DNA of 64,000 bases from Brachynemurus nebulosus. Taxonomy: Eukaryota; Arthropoda; Insecta; Neuroptera; Myrmeleontidae. The notes beneath the pieces were generated by a model that was given only the letters and a program-made list of their open reading frames with translations, was not told the DNA's origin and made no database searches. The stretch spans positions 78,667,816 through 78,731,815 of the forward strand of contig JAPWDM010000001.1 in the NCBI GenBank assembly GCA_035578155.1, read 5' to 3'. Below are positions 11,740-22,425 of this stretch, piece by piece (position 1 is the stretch's first letter; each line of letters opens with the position of its first letter). The position numbers were made by a program, and so were the translations under genes.

Positions 11740-12811
11740 GAAAATACTTGATAATTCTTAAAGTATGCATTTAGTTGATTTGAAATTTGGTACACAATAA
11801 ATATGAACATTGTTCTTTAAAATTATTTTAAAAAAAAATTTTAAATTTCGAGCCATAAAGGATTCAAAATTAACTTTTTTGTAGAGCTTACAAAACGGCG
11901 TCTCTCCCACACCTATGGGAGAGATGCCGCATCAAAAAAGGAGAGACGCCGCATAGGTAATATTAACAATTTTGCACTATTTTAGCGCAGCGATTCTCTT
12001 GAACATATATTATACACATCTAATTTTATGCGTAACGAATTTTTTACTAAACTATCTAATAGACAAGAAAGCATTAGAAATCTGGCGGATCTATTTTGTA
12101 ATGCTACCGTAGCGAAGTTAAAATTAATCTATAACTATGTTAGAACTTTACTATGCACCAGATAATTTATACTAAATGAGTAATTTCTCTTCCTTTTTGA
12201 TCTTATGGCGAACAAATAAAGAACGTACAGTATTGAGTATGTCTGATTGAGATTATTATTATTCGATTATTATTTGTTTTTGTGTGTTAAATTTTTAGTT
12301 TTCTACACAACTTTGTAAGATAAGAATTGAATGTAAGACAAGAATTACATATTTATATTAAAACTATTATTTATATTATTACTTACATATTATTATACTA
12401 TTTACTATTTATAAGTATGTATTGTATGTATATGTATGTGGGAATGTGTATACATGTGTATATATATGAATGGGTATGTATATATGTGGGTGTGTGGATG
12501 TATGAATAAATGTGTCTTTATGTGGATGTATATGTATATACATAATTATATGTATATGTATGTACATATTACATAATTACTATTATTACATATATAATTA
12601 TGTTTTAATCGTACCAATCTCCTGTAATAACTATGTATATTATAGTTTAAATACAGTACTATTATTATTATTATTATTATTATTATATTATACACATCTC
12701 CATACACAGTGCATGTCATATGTAACCATTTTTGGCACTTTATACATCTTAACCAGTTAATTTTTTTCGTTGTATCTGAGTACTACCCAAAGCATTCGAT
12801 ATACATACAGG
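11740..12811. other. Element C interior, AT-rich, no gene
   Basis: Contains the GGGAGAGATGCCGC words near 11920-11950 and TA-rich tracts (12330-12680) that create low-complexity Tyr/Ile ORFs, including a TAT repeat near 12660. No domain is recognisable. Confidence 0.45.
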
Positions 12812-13664
12812 CAGTGTTGGCCAGATGTTAGTTATAACTAATAATTAATAACTAATAACTAAATTATTCTTTTGTAACTAATAAATAATAACTGAAAAAT
12901 TTAGTTATTAGTTATAACGAACAACTACTTTAGTTTTTAGTTGTAGTTATTAGTTATAACTAATAACTAATTTTATTGGAACGTTAGTATAAAGTTTACT
13001 GAAATTATCGTAGAAGATAAAAAAGTCAAGAAGGATTTTGATAATGAAAAGTATAATTTAGCAGGTGCGATAATTTCGAAGAATATTTTCTTTCCTTATT
13101 TGTCCATTTTGAAAATATCGTTATTTTCGATATCAATAATTTGCGATAACGAAAACTACGTTTTAGTAGCGCTAAAAATATCTTAATCAATTTATTAAGT
13201 TATTTATTTATTTATTTACTCAATTTATGGTAAGATTTGTTGTCGATAATTTTCGTTCGATAACGACAAAAAAGGTCCCCGTAAATACGGTAATAACAAA
13301 ATCCTAATACACTATCAGAGAAACATGAATTTATTTTTGAATGGTAGAGAAAGAGTTCATTCAAATTACTTTTTTAAAATTTAAACAATATATTATTATG
13401 TTCTCCTAATACCTATAAAAAAAATAACTGGATTTTTTTGTTTTGGTGGGACTTTCGAAACTGGGACTTGGGGAACTTCATTTGGGACTTCATTCAGGAC
13501 ACTCTACTCGAGACAAGGCGCTTTCAGTTTGGTTCCATAATGCTTTCTGTGTGGAATATGTGACAAATTTAGTTAATTAGTTTTATAACGTCTACAACTT
13601 ATAACTAAAAATTGAAAAATTTAGTTGTAACTACCTACAACTAAACTTTTTAATTGCCAACAAT
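12812..13664. mobile_element. Possible hAT-like non-autonomous repeat
   Basis: It begins CAGTGTTGGCCA and ends with the complement of AATTGTTGGCAA. Both sides carry subterminal arrays of TTAGTTATAACTAATAACTAA-type words. An 8-bp target duplication is not obvious, so the boundaries are tentative. Confidence 0.35.
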
Positions 13665-14192
13665 TTACTTAGGAATAAATTAGTAAATCATCATTATTTT
13701 CGTTATCTTCACTAATATCAGAGCTCTTCCTGACCCATTACTGGATCTTTTACATTTACGTGGCATAATTTACAGCCAAAAACTAGAACTATATAATTAA
13801 GGTATATGTTTTTCATGTGTAATATGATGCGGCATCTATACCAACTTTAAATGCGCCATCTCTCTTTTTTGGTGGGATAGATGTCGCATGTTGCTATAGC
13901 AAGCATAGTGCGGAATTTTAACCTAAAATTTTATACAGTACTTTTAAAATATACCTAAATTAACAACAAAACTCATTTTCCTTAAAATAATAAAATATAC
14001 ATTCTTAAATTCGAATGAATTAAATGCTTAATGAAATATTTATGTAAAAAAACTTACATTTCAATAATTAAAAGTTGGATAATTTCTAAACTAACGCACT
14101 GATCATAAATGTAACCATACACAGCGTAAATTAACAACCTATTTTAACCATATAATCCATTATTAACGCTATCTGTTAATCACCGAACAAAT
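13665..14192. other. Element C interior next to the element B insertion
   Basis: No gene. Contains diverged copies of the GATGCGGCATCT / GATAGATGTCGCATG words of element C near 13830-13900. Confidence 0.4.
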
Positions 14193-14198
14193 TATGGT
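14193..14198. repeat. Target-site duplication of element B (left), TATGGT
   Basis: TATGGT directly precedes the AG end of the left TIR and recurs at 24803-24808 directly after the right TIR. Six base pairs is the duplication length of Polinton/Maverick integrases. Confidence 0.8.
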
Positions 14199-14962
14199 AG
14201 TAGAATAGCTAGGACAGTTCTGGGCCACCGCAAAACGGAGTAACTTGAACCCCTTTGACGATGTTTGAAAGCGTGTGTCTTATGGGTCTATTGCACCCAT
14301 TTTACGGTACTACACATTCCGAACTGATGAGTCATCAAACTGTATCGATGTGCAAACCTTGACCTTTGACCCGGCACGTACCAAGTACATGTATTTAAAA
14401 TTTGTTGTTGACATTTGACCCCACACGCGCTCATACTGTTGGCCTTGAAACTCCAAAGACCTGAGTCATCACTTCGACAAAATAAATTCAAGTTAACCCA
14501 TTATGCATCATCACTATTTTCGTCACAATTTAGTTTTGTGTTAACCCATTACCAGCCAAACCTAACGCATGCGCAGACTGAATTTAAGTACACGACGCAT
14601 GCGCAGACTGAATTTTAGGCCACAATTTGATAGATGGGGTACACTACCGCGTCAAAAATGTGGGGTTACCCTAACTCGGGGGTAGCCCCAAACTTTTGAC
14701 GCCGTACTGTACTTAAATTTTTGGTACACTACCATGTCAAAAGTGTGGACCCCCCTGACCAAAAAGGTGTCCGATCACTTTTTGAAGCGTACAGTACTTA
14801 TTTTGTGTACGTGCAAACCTTGACCCCAACACGCGCTTGCCTTAATTGCGTCATTTTAAACGAAAATCGGGGAGGCCGCTAAATTTTGTGGGGGCACTGT
14901 ACCATGCGCTAGCCGCAATCATGACTTCAGACTCCAGACTCCAGAGTCCAGATTTCTGACCG
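14199..14962. repeat. Element B left TIR
   Basis: 764 bp, inverted copy of 24025-24802. It differs mainly by fewer copies of a CAGACTCCAGA word at the inner end. It contains two GCATGCGCAGACTGAATTT repeats (about 14568-14615) that resemble NRF-1/Ewg binding sites. Confidence 0.9.
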
Positions 14963-15620
14963 CTACTGTACTGCCGGAAATTTGGGTGTCAATTGTACTT
15001 GAGGTTTTTTTTGTATATGAGTCAAGTCTTTATAAGATTAATTTGTTTATTTAATAAAAACTCGTGACTTTATACGGTTTGAGTTTGTTTATTTAAGATT
15101 TTTTTAGCTGACTTAGGATGATGTAATTTCATGATATGTTTGAATCATAGCCAGAGGGGAATTTTATTTAAAAGCAAGTCACAACTTGTCAGTTCCAGGA
15201 ATTTGTTTACATTAATGTCATCGTAAATCATTAATTTTATTATCTTTATTTAAGATTTTGCTGACTCATACTCAGATATTTTTTTAATTTGTTTATTTAT
15301 ATAAGTTTTAGTTTAAAAAATGTTTATTTAAGATTTTGACAACACAGCAATTTCTTTGTTTGATTTCAAATATGAAATAGTTTTCTCGGAATTTTTAATT
15401 TATGGCCTAATAATAATCGGGGGTTTTTTCAATTTGTTTATTTATATAAGTTTTAATTTTAAAAAATGTTTGTTTAAAATTAGTCAGCAATTCTTTTATT
15501 AGGTTTCAAATGCGAAATAAATTTCTCGGAATTTGACATTTGACCTTCGGTTATTTGCGTTGTAAAAATTCTGAGTCAGCATTTTTTGTGATTCTCCTCC
15601 AGAATTTTTCGAGCAGTCAA
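14963..15620. promoter_or_regulatory. Element B leader with internal direct repeats
   Basis: AT-rich region between TIR and polymerase promoter. A block of about 125 bp is directly repeated (about 15287-15410 and 15425-15548), each copy running from a TTTGTTTATTTATATAAG word to a TTCTCGGAATTT word. TTTGTTTATTTA recurs further upstream. No ORF. Could be replication- or transcription-related, but nothing proves it. Confidence 0.45.
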
Positions 15621-15625
15621 AATCG

Positions 15626-15660
15626 TATAAATTGAGGTCTGCGTGTCCCCTCAAATCACT
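15626..15660 (+). promoter_or_regulatory. Candidate core promoter of the polymerase gene
   Basis: TATAAA at 15626-15631 lies about 32 bp upstream of a TCACT initiator-like word (15656-15660). The ATG of exon 1 follows at 15741. Confidence 0.5.
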
Positions 15661-15740
15661 TCTTCAGCAAACTTTAAGCAGTTAATATTGTTATTGTTGC
15701 AAGAATTTGTATCGAGGTTTTTTTAAATTAAAATACAACA

Positions 15741-15987
15741 ATGGCTTCATTAAACGACGTGGCAACTAGAATGGTGGAAAATGTACGAAACGCGCTATCA
15801 TTACTGGAAATGGATACCCGGGATGCAGATGAATTGGAAAAATGGATGAAACATACAAATACCAATATAAGACTAATCAACAAGGCTATACGTGGAGCGG
15901 AAAATTTGGGACAACGCAAACATTTTGAATCATGTGCGGGAAAAATGAAAGGATTTCGAATCAGAATGAAGGCGCTACGAAAACATG
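15741..15987 (+). CDS. PolB exon 1
   Basis: ATG at 15741 opens an 82-codon frame ending at a consensus donor (CATG followed by GTAAGT at 15988). The acceptor TTGTTTCAG ends at 16135, and joining the two leaves the frame intact (phase 1; the split codon is Gly in both contexts). The encoded N-terminus is helical and charged with no known motif. Exon 2 has no credible ATG before its conserved region other than internal Met codons, so this exon is the best explanation of the start. Confidence 0.65.
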
Positions 15988-16135
15988 GTAAGTTTTTTTC
16001 AAATATAAATTTATTTTTTAATAATTTTTTTTATAATTTTGATATATCAACATGGTAAGTTTTTTAAATATATATATTTTTTTTAATGATTTTTTATAAA
16101 TTTGATAAATAATTTTTTTATGTTGATTGTTTCAG
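15988..16135 (+). other. PolB intron with duplicated donor
   Basis: A 148-bp AT-rich intron, GTAAGT to TTTCAG. A second ACATGGTAAGTTTTTT word at about 16050 copies the true donor region, so the intron contains a tandem duplication of about 67 bp. The upstream donor joins in frame with the acceptor. Whether the duplicate is used cannot be told. Confidence 0.6.
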
Positions 16136-19100
16136 GTGCCGGCATGAATCGAAATCAACGTAAAAGATCTGATAGAATTCAATGGGCTGACGTGGAATCC
16201 GCATTTGCAAGTCGAATACGAACGGGAGTGGTTACCAACATAACACACATAGAACCAAAGGACTTTTTAGACGACGCTACATCGATGTTCACTCGGCGAA
16301 TACAAAATATATTAAAAAAATACTTAACGATAAAAGTCAACACAACGTTTTGCGGGTTATTTGTGAAAACTGATGGTGACGAGGATAAATACGACATGAA
16401 ACACTTCAATACACCGAATATCATAATAGATCGTGGAACAAACCTAAAACAGTGCTACATGGAACATGTACGGGAACCAATTTTGAGAAAATTGAGCGAG
16501 TTTACCGAGTCGGGGAGCGGATGGGCTTTATCAAGCATAATCAACCTAGCTGTGAACATCAACAAGTATACACCTTTCCGTGGATCAAGCTACATCGAAT
16601 TACCTCAAGAAATACAAACGAAAAAAGCATGTATCAACATCCAAAACTTCAACGATGACGCCTGTTTCGCGTGGGCAGTGGTATCTGCACTTTATCCAGC
16701 TACACGGGGTAATCATCCATATCGAACCAGCTCTTACCCACACTACTCAACGGTGCTAAATTTAGACGGGATACAGTTCCCAATGACGATTCAGCAAGTG
16801 AGCAAATTCGAGAAACAGAACCCAACAATATCAGTCAACGTGTTTATACTAAAAAAACAAAATGGACATTTCGAAACCGTACCTGCTGCGCTAACGAGAG
16901 AGAAGAAACAAAACCACATAAACCTTTTAATGATCCAGAACGAGTATTACGAGGATGAAGACAACGAACAGGACAACGATCAAGATTTACGCTACCATTT
17001 CTGCTGGATTAAGGACTTATCGCGACTCGTATCAAAACAACTATCAAAACGTGACGGGAAAAAATATATCTGCGATCGATGCTTAAATTACTTTCGTACG
17101 GAGGATAAACTGATAAAACATACAGAAGACTGCGTGAACATGAACAACTGTCGGGTGATAATGCCAGAAGGGAAAAGCAAATACATATCGTTCAAAAATT
17201 ACAGTAACAAGAAACGTGTTCCATTTATAATTTACGCGGACGTCGAGTCATTCCTGCAACCTGTGACGGATAACGAAAATCGGAAAAACACGACAACGTA
17301 TCAACAACATCGGGCATACAGTATCGGTTACTACTTTCACTGCTCCTACAACAACCAGTTAAGCTACTATCGATCATACCGCGGGCCAAATTGCGAAAAA
17401 TGGTTCGCGGAAGAACTGGCAACGTTACGTGAAAATATCTTGGAACCCATATATGATAACATAATACCAATGAACGAGTTAACACCAGAGGAACAACAGC
17501 AACTTAAACAACGAAGTACCGGGTGCCACATTTGCGAGAAACCATTCAAACCTGAGGATATTGTGGTTCGTGATCATAACCACTTCACCGGCGAATACAA
17601 TGGACCTGCGCACAAGGGATGCAACTTGAATTATAAGGATTTTCATATGATTCCTGTTGTATTCCACAACTTGAGTGGTTATGATGCACATTTCGTAATA
17701 AAGGATATAGCAACAGCATTCGAGGGACGTGTCGACTTACTACCAATTAACAAGGAACGATATATTGCATTCACTAAACATGTTACGGGCAGCGAAATTA
17801 CATTTAGATTCATCGACTCTTTCCGATTTATGGCATCAAGTTTGGATAAATTATCTTCATATCTCAACGAGTTCAACATAGTTAAATCACAATTTCCGGA
17901 TACCGACTACAAATTACTTACGCGCAAAGGTGTTTTTCCGTACGACTACATATCAGGCTGGGATAAATTGGAAGAAACATGTTTACCATCACGGGGGAAA
18001 TTCTACAATCGACTCAACGATAACGATATCACCATGGATGACTATACACACGCACAAAAAGTTTGGGATACATTCAACATACAGACGCTTGGAGAATACT
18101 CGGATTTATATATAAAAACGGACATACTACTACTCGCGGATGTTTTCGAGAATTTTCGGGATACGTGCATGCGCACACACGGATTGGATCCAGCTCATTA
18201 TTACACGACGCCGGGACTTACGTGGGATGCAGCCTTAAAATATACAAAAGTGGAGTTAGAACTGATATCTGATGTGGACCAATTATTATTCATTGAACGT
18301 GGTATTCGAGGTGGATTGAGCCAGTGTAGTAACCGATACGCGACAGCAAACAATAAATATATGAACACCTACGATCCGGACGAGGAATCAAAATACCTGA
18401 TGTACTATGACGTGAACAACTTATATGGATGGGCAATGTCACAATACTTACCAACGGGAAATTTCAAATGGATGGAAAATACTGACATAGATGTTCAACA
18501 AATACCCGATGATTCACCTACAGGATACATACTTGAAGTGGATTTGGAATACCCGAGAGAACTGCACGATAAACACAACGATTTACCATTATGTCCAGAG
18601 AGAATGTGTGCACCCGGTACTAAACAGGAAATGTTATTGGCAACGCTATACAACAAACAGAAATACGTGATACACTATCGGAACCTGAAACAATGTCTAC
18701 AACACGGGATGAAATTAAAGAAAATACATAGAGTGCTACAATTCGATCAATCACCATGGCTTAAATCCTACATAGATTTAAACACAGCTCTAAGACAAAC
18801 GGCGGGAAACGAATTCGAGAAAAATCTCTACAAGCTACTCAACAACGCGGTCTTCGGGAAAACGATGGAAAACGTACGGAAACACTCGATCGTGAAATTG
18901 TTAACGAAATGGTATGGACGATATGGTGCGGAAGTTATGATAGCGAAACCGAATTTCCACAGCCGCACCATATTTGACGAGAATCTTATCGCAGTCGAAC
19001 TACGGAAAACGGAAGTGTTTATGAACAAACCAATATATGTCGGGCAAGCAATTCTGGATATTTCGAAAACATGTGTCTACGATTTTCATTACAACTACAT

Positions 19101-19617
19101 ACAGCCAACGTTCGGGAACAACAGCAAATTACTCTACACAGATACAGATTCGTTAATTTACGAGATAAAATGCCCAGATATTTACGAAATAATGAAACGA
19201 GATATTCAGTACTTTGATACGTCAGATTACAGCGCGGATAATCAATATAATATGCCAAGAGTCAATAAGAAAATACCCGGGTTAATGAAGGATGAGCTAA
19301 ATGGACGAATATTTACAAAATTTGTGGGTTTAAGATCAAAAATGTATAGTTGTCAAGTGGACGGCGAGGATCACACGAAGAAAGCGAAAGGTGTAAAGAA
19401 CTCTGTGGTTAAGAAAACGATAACTTTCAACGATTACGTGGACTGTCTAAAACACAATACAATCATAAACCGACAACAAAACCTGATACAATCGAAAAAA
19501 CATAACGTGTATAGTGTAACTCAGAACAAGGTGGCGCTCAGCCCGTACGATACGAAACGATATATTGTGGAGGGGGAAACGGATACTTTAGCATGGGGAC
19601 ATTACTCGTTAAATTAG
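16136..19617 (+). CDS. polB: Family B DNA polymerase (protein-primed, Polinton/adintovirus type), exon 2
   Basis: With exon 1 the product is about 1242 residues. In order I see: an N-terminal block with CFAWAVVSALYPA (about residue 260); a C2H2-like finger, CDRCLNYF...H...C (about 394); exonuclease motif I, YADVES (447); an inserted endonuclease-VII-like zinc block, CHIC...DHNHFTGEYNGPAHKGCN (about 545-580); Exo II NLSGYD (594); Exo III YIKTDILLLAD (740); polymerase motif A DVNNLYG (841); motif B NNAVFGK (984); motif C YTDTDS (1082); and a KMY motif (1148). All catalytic acidic residues are present and the frame is uninterrupted, so it looks functional. It would replicate the element using its TIRs, presumably with protein priming, in the nucleus. 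The next ORF starts 13 nt after its stop. Confidence 0.93.
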
Positions 19618-19630
19618 TACGCAAGTGGAA

Positions 19631-20380
19631 ATGGCATCGTCATCATCGGCTTACTGGAAACGGCTACAAATATTTTCAAGTGAACTGGATAAACTACGTA
19701 AACGGGTTGATACCTATGAAAAAACAATTGATGCTATTGTAAAAATGCAAAATTTGAAATTGTCTGAACCGGAATCAATGGACTGGGATAAAATGGATGT
19801 TTCAATTGGTGAATTTTTCGAACGTGAACCAATGCTACTGAACGAACTGACTTTGGAAACATTTCTTCAAATCTACAAGTGGATCAGTTTGAATGTGTTG
19901 AAAAGTTATGGTGCGAAAATCATACAACGCGCTTGGATTTGGTTACCATCCGATTATCGAGCCATGTTTCAAGAATGTGAACCATGTTTTGAACATTATA
20001 ATCGACCATGGCAACAAGATCATATTGATGGACCACCTGGTTTGAAAATACGCTGTGAAATGTGCAAGAATGGCGTGAAAATGGAGGAAAACTTTCAACC
20101 GCCTGTTGGTGAACCATTGACATTTGCAACACGGATTTCACACGTTGAAGACATATTTCTGACTCATCCTTATTTATATACAAAAGTCAGAAATTTCGAT
20201 ATGTTATTATACTTAACAAAACAACTATTGAAATATGATATTTGGGTGCAACATCTGTATGCATATATGATACCCGAATATGCACAACGAATTTGTCAAG
20301 TATGGGATCAGTTACCTGAAAACATGAAACAATTACGTTCGGGTGTTATTGAATATATAAACAAATCATACAATTTTTAA
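19631..20380 (+). CDS. 249-residue orphan protein with zinc-ribbon-like cysteines
   Basis: An open frame begins at ATG 19631, only 13 nt after the polymerase stop (an upstream GTG at 19625 is in frame but unlikely as a start). It has a Ser-rich start and a heptad-like N-terminal helix (about residues 8-45, FSSELDKLRKRVDTYEKTI). A mid-protein CxxC pair (ECEPC and RCEMC, about residues 117-145) is flanked by His and could bind zinc. The C-terminal half is hydrophobic, Tyr-rich and helical. I recognise no family. Tight spacing suggests translation from the polymerase transcript or an alternatively spliced mRNA, since no promoter is visible between them. AATAAA at about 20517 could end both. Possible roles such as terminal protein, primase-like cofactor or structural protein are speculation. 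Confidence 0.7.
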   Translation: MASSSSAYWKRLQIFSSELDKLRKRVDTYEKTIDAIVKMQNLKLSEPESMDWDKMDVSIGEFFEREPMLLNELTLETFLQIYKWISLNVLKSYGAKIIQRAWIWLPSDYRAMFQECEPCFEHYNRPWQQDHIDGPPGLKIRCEMCKNGVKMEENFQPPVGEPLTFATRISHVEDIFLTHPYLYTKVRNFDMLLYLTKQLLKYDIWVQHLYAYMIPEYAQRICQVWDQLPENMKQLRSGVIEYINKSYNF

Positions 20381-20384
20381 TATT

Positions 20385-20522
20385 TATTTATTGTAAAAAA
20401 TATTTCATATACATTTATTGTAAAAAAAATATTTCATATACAAAACATTTATTGTAAAAAATATTACATATACATTTATTGTGAAAATATTTTGTATTCA
20501 TACTTATATTTTAAAAATAAAG
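20385..20522 (+). terminator. 3' UTR repeats and polyadenylation signal
   Basis: A word of about 40 bp (ATTTATTGTAAAAAATATTTC type) is repeated three or four times, followed by AATAAA at about 20517-20522. The minus-strand C2H2 gene has its own AATAAA complement (TTTATT) at about 20545, so the two units converge with little space between. Confidence 0.45.
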
Positions 20523-20689
20523 AACAATAATTATTTACATATATGTGTTATTTATTTGAAAAAAAACTTTTTATCTTACAGGGTTAAAAAAATATAAAAA
20601 TAAAATATACACTTCAATGAGGGATAACTGCTGCTTCTTATACGGTGGTGTTCTTCAAAATTCAGTAAATTCTTAGTGTGGATAATCAA

Positions 20690-21670
20690 TTAATCATCAT
20701 CATCATCATCATAATCGCTAGCATCTTCTTTATCAGTTTCATCCAGATAATCACCTAGTGGCTCAATAACATCAGCCTTTTGAAGTTCGCGAAGTATAGA
20801 GAATATTTCTCGACCAACAGTAGTTTCTTTTAAAGCATTTAACTCTTTGATTAAATCTTCTCGATCGTAAACGTTAAACAACAACATATTTTTATTTTCC
20901 TCTAAACTTCGAATAATATTGAGTATTTTTTCACCAGTCTCTGAAGTCTCGTATAAACGTTGTAATTCATCTATTAAAGTATTAGGATTATGCCAGTATT
21001 TTATTTTTTTCGATTGTATGTTAACATTTCTAGACTCTTTCAAGTTGTCTTGCTTAAAATGCTTAGCTAAGGCCCCGTTTTCGACATTTTCATTTGAAGC
21101 TATATGACGTTTTAAGCTTATTGGATTAACCTGATTGACAATTTTCGCTTCATTTTCCGAGTCAACGTTTCGAACCTCTTTTAACATTATAATATCTAAA
21201 GCAGTTCCTAAAAGTTTAGTTAGTTGTGAAGAGGAGGTTGTTTCATTGCAATTGTTATTAATTGCTGTTAAGTGATTTACTTGCTTACTTTCATTAGACC
21301 AACTATCTTTCTCGTTTTCAGATTGACGACGGTTTTCTCCTCTTTTCAAAGAGTTAAATTTGGCTTGAATGGCTTCAGTTGCAGCAGCTATCCTTTTTTG
21401 GTCAAACGGATTCAAGATTGCTTCAGAGTAATCAATATCATGCTGTAGTTGAGATGTATTTTCATCATCATTATCATCAAACCTAGATATAGAGATATCA
21501 TCAGGTGTTTTATTATTAGCATCATATGGTATGAATTTGCTTGATGAGTTATCATTCTTTCCAATCGTACAATCATTAATATTGCTTAACGAATTATGTT
21601 GAGCATTTAAGTGTCTAGAAAGATTAGACTTTCGCGTAAATGCTTTAGCACAAAAATCACAATTATACAT
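20690..21670 (-). CDS. C2H2 zinc-finger protein with duplicated helix unit and acidic tail
   Basis: 326 residues from ATG at 21670. The N-terminus is one classical finger (C4, C7, H20, H25; CDFCAKAFTRKSNLSRH). A Ser/Asn-rich linker follows, with a block AAATEAIQAKFNSLKR near residue 95. The C-terminal third contains two related units of about 30 residues (LIDELQRLYETSETGEK..IIRSLEE at about 229-259 and LIKELNALKETTVGRE..ILRELQK at about 268-298), then a poly-Asp tail. A broken homologue lies in element A. It is probably a nuclear DNA-binding or regulatory protein of the element. The upstream minisatellite with AP-1 sites and a TATA box indicate its own promoter. Confidence 0.82.
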   Translation of the reverse strand: MYNCDFCAKAFTRKSNLSRHLNAQHNSLSNINDCTIGKNDNSSSKFIPYDANNKTPDDISISRFDDNDDENTSQLQHDIDYSEAILNPFDQKRIAAATEAIQAKFNSLKRGENRRQSENEKDSWSNESKQVNHLTAINNNCNETTSSSQLTKLLGTALDIIMLKEVRNVDSENEAKIVNQVNPISLKRHIASNENVENGALAKHFKQDNLKESRNVNIQSKKIKYWHNPNTLIDELQRLYETSETGEKILNIIRSLEENKNMLLFNVYDREDLIKELNALKETTVGREIFSILRELQKADVIEPLGDYLDETDKEDASDYDDDDDD

Positions 21671-21711
21671 CGTTCAGCGGGAGGTCTGAAGCGTTCGCTA
21701 GTAAATGAATA

Positions 21712-21748
21712 ACTGTTCAAAGATTTATTGCTTCTCTACTTATATATA
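21712..21748 (-). promoter_or_regulatory. Core promoter of the C2H2 gene
   Basis: On the minus strand TATATAAG (about 21747-21740) lies about 32 nt before ACAGTT, close to the arthropod initiator. The ATG follows at 21670. The AP-1-bearing minisatellite starts about 50 bp further upstream. Confidence 0.5.
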
Positions 21749-21764
21749 CTTAGCTCATTTGCTT

Positions 21765-22257
21765 CACCGAGCGACTCATTTGACTCCAACGAGTGACTCA
21801 CATGCTCCCGGAGTGTCTCATTTTGTTCCCGGAGTGACCCATTGGGCTCCCGGAGTGACTCATTTTGCTCCCGGAGTGACTCATTGGGCTCCCGGAGTGA
21901 CTCATTTTGCTCCCGGAGTGACTCATTTTGCTCCCGGAGTGACTCATTTTGCTCACGGGGTGACTCATTTTGCTCCCGGAGTGACTCATTTTGCTCCCGG
22001 AGTAACTCATTTCGCTCCCAGAGTGACTCATTTTGCTCCCGGAGTGACTCATTTTGCTCCCGGAGTGACTCATTTTGCTCCCGGAGGACTCATTTTGCCC
22101 CCGGATTGACTCATTTTGCTCCCGGAGTGACTCATTTTGCTCCCGGAGTGACTCATTTTGCTCCCGGAGGACTCATTTTGCTCCCGGATTGACTCATTTT
22201 GCTCCCGGAGTGACTCATTTTGCTCCCGGAGTAACTCATTTTGCTCCCGGAGTAACT
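21765..22257. repeat. 21-bp minisatellite with AP-1 (TGACTCA) sites
   Basis: About 23 units of CTCCCGGAGTGACTCATTTTG. I count 16 exact TGACTCA words, several at exact 21-bp steps (21856, 21877, 21898, 21919, 21940, 21961). Two units lack 2 bp and a few have TAACTCA. The minus-strand frame ESLREQN is a leucine heptad and continues from the neighbouring 27-bp repeat, but the 2-bp deletions break it. Either reading, an enhancer-like array or a former coiled-coil coding repeat, is possible. Confidence 0.85.
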
Positions 22258-22425
22258 CATACACCTTATCATCCTTAAAGAGCTCATACACCTTATCATG
22301 GTTAAAGAGCTCATACACCTTATCCTGGTTAAAGAGCTCAGACACCTTATCATGGTTAAAGAGCTCATACACCTTATCATGGTTAAAGGGCTCATACACA
22401 TTATCATGGTTAAAGGGTATAAAAT
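22258..22425. repeat. 27-bp minisatellite
   Basis: Six units of GTTAAAGAGCTCATACACCTTATCATG. On the minus strand each unit encodes nine residues (FNHDKVYEL) and reads in frame into the heptad repeat. An ORF from 22441 down to 22070 spans both repeats. Confidence 0.8.

Noticed and set aside
12327..12760. Two adjacent ORFs rich in Tyr, Ile and Cys
   Set aside because: Composition follows TAT/TGTATG simple repeats; no domain.
14288..14618. 67-codon ORFs in the element B TIR, mirrored at 24383-24713
   Set aside because: Both strands are open over the same stretch and the ORFs exist only because the TIR is duplicated; no domain or promoter supports them.
17225..19258. Minus-strand ORFs of 60-86 codons under the polymerase
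   Set aside because: Shadows of the polymerase coding strand with no motif.
21705..22192. Plus-strand repetitive ORFs (THFAPGV and SDSFCSR repeats)
   Set aside because: A 21-bp repeat opens most frames by default. The minus-strand heptad frame is at least continuous with the neighbouring repeat; the plus-strand ones are not.
21765..22257. CRISPR array
   Set aside because: Repeats are directly adjacent without unique spacers and lie in a eukaryotic genome.
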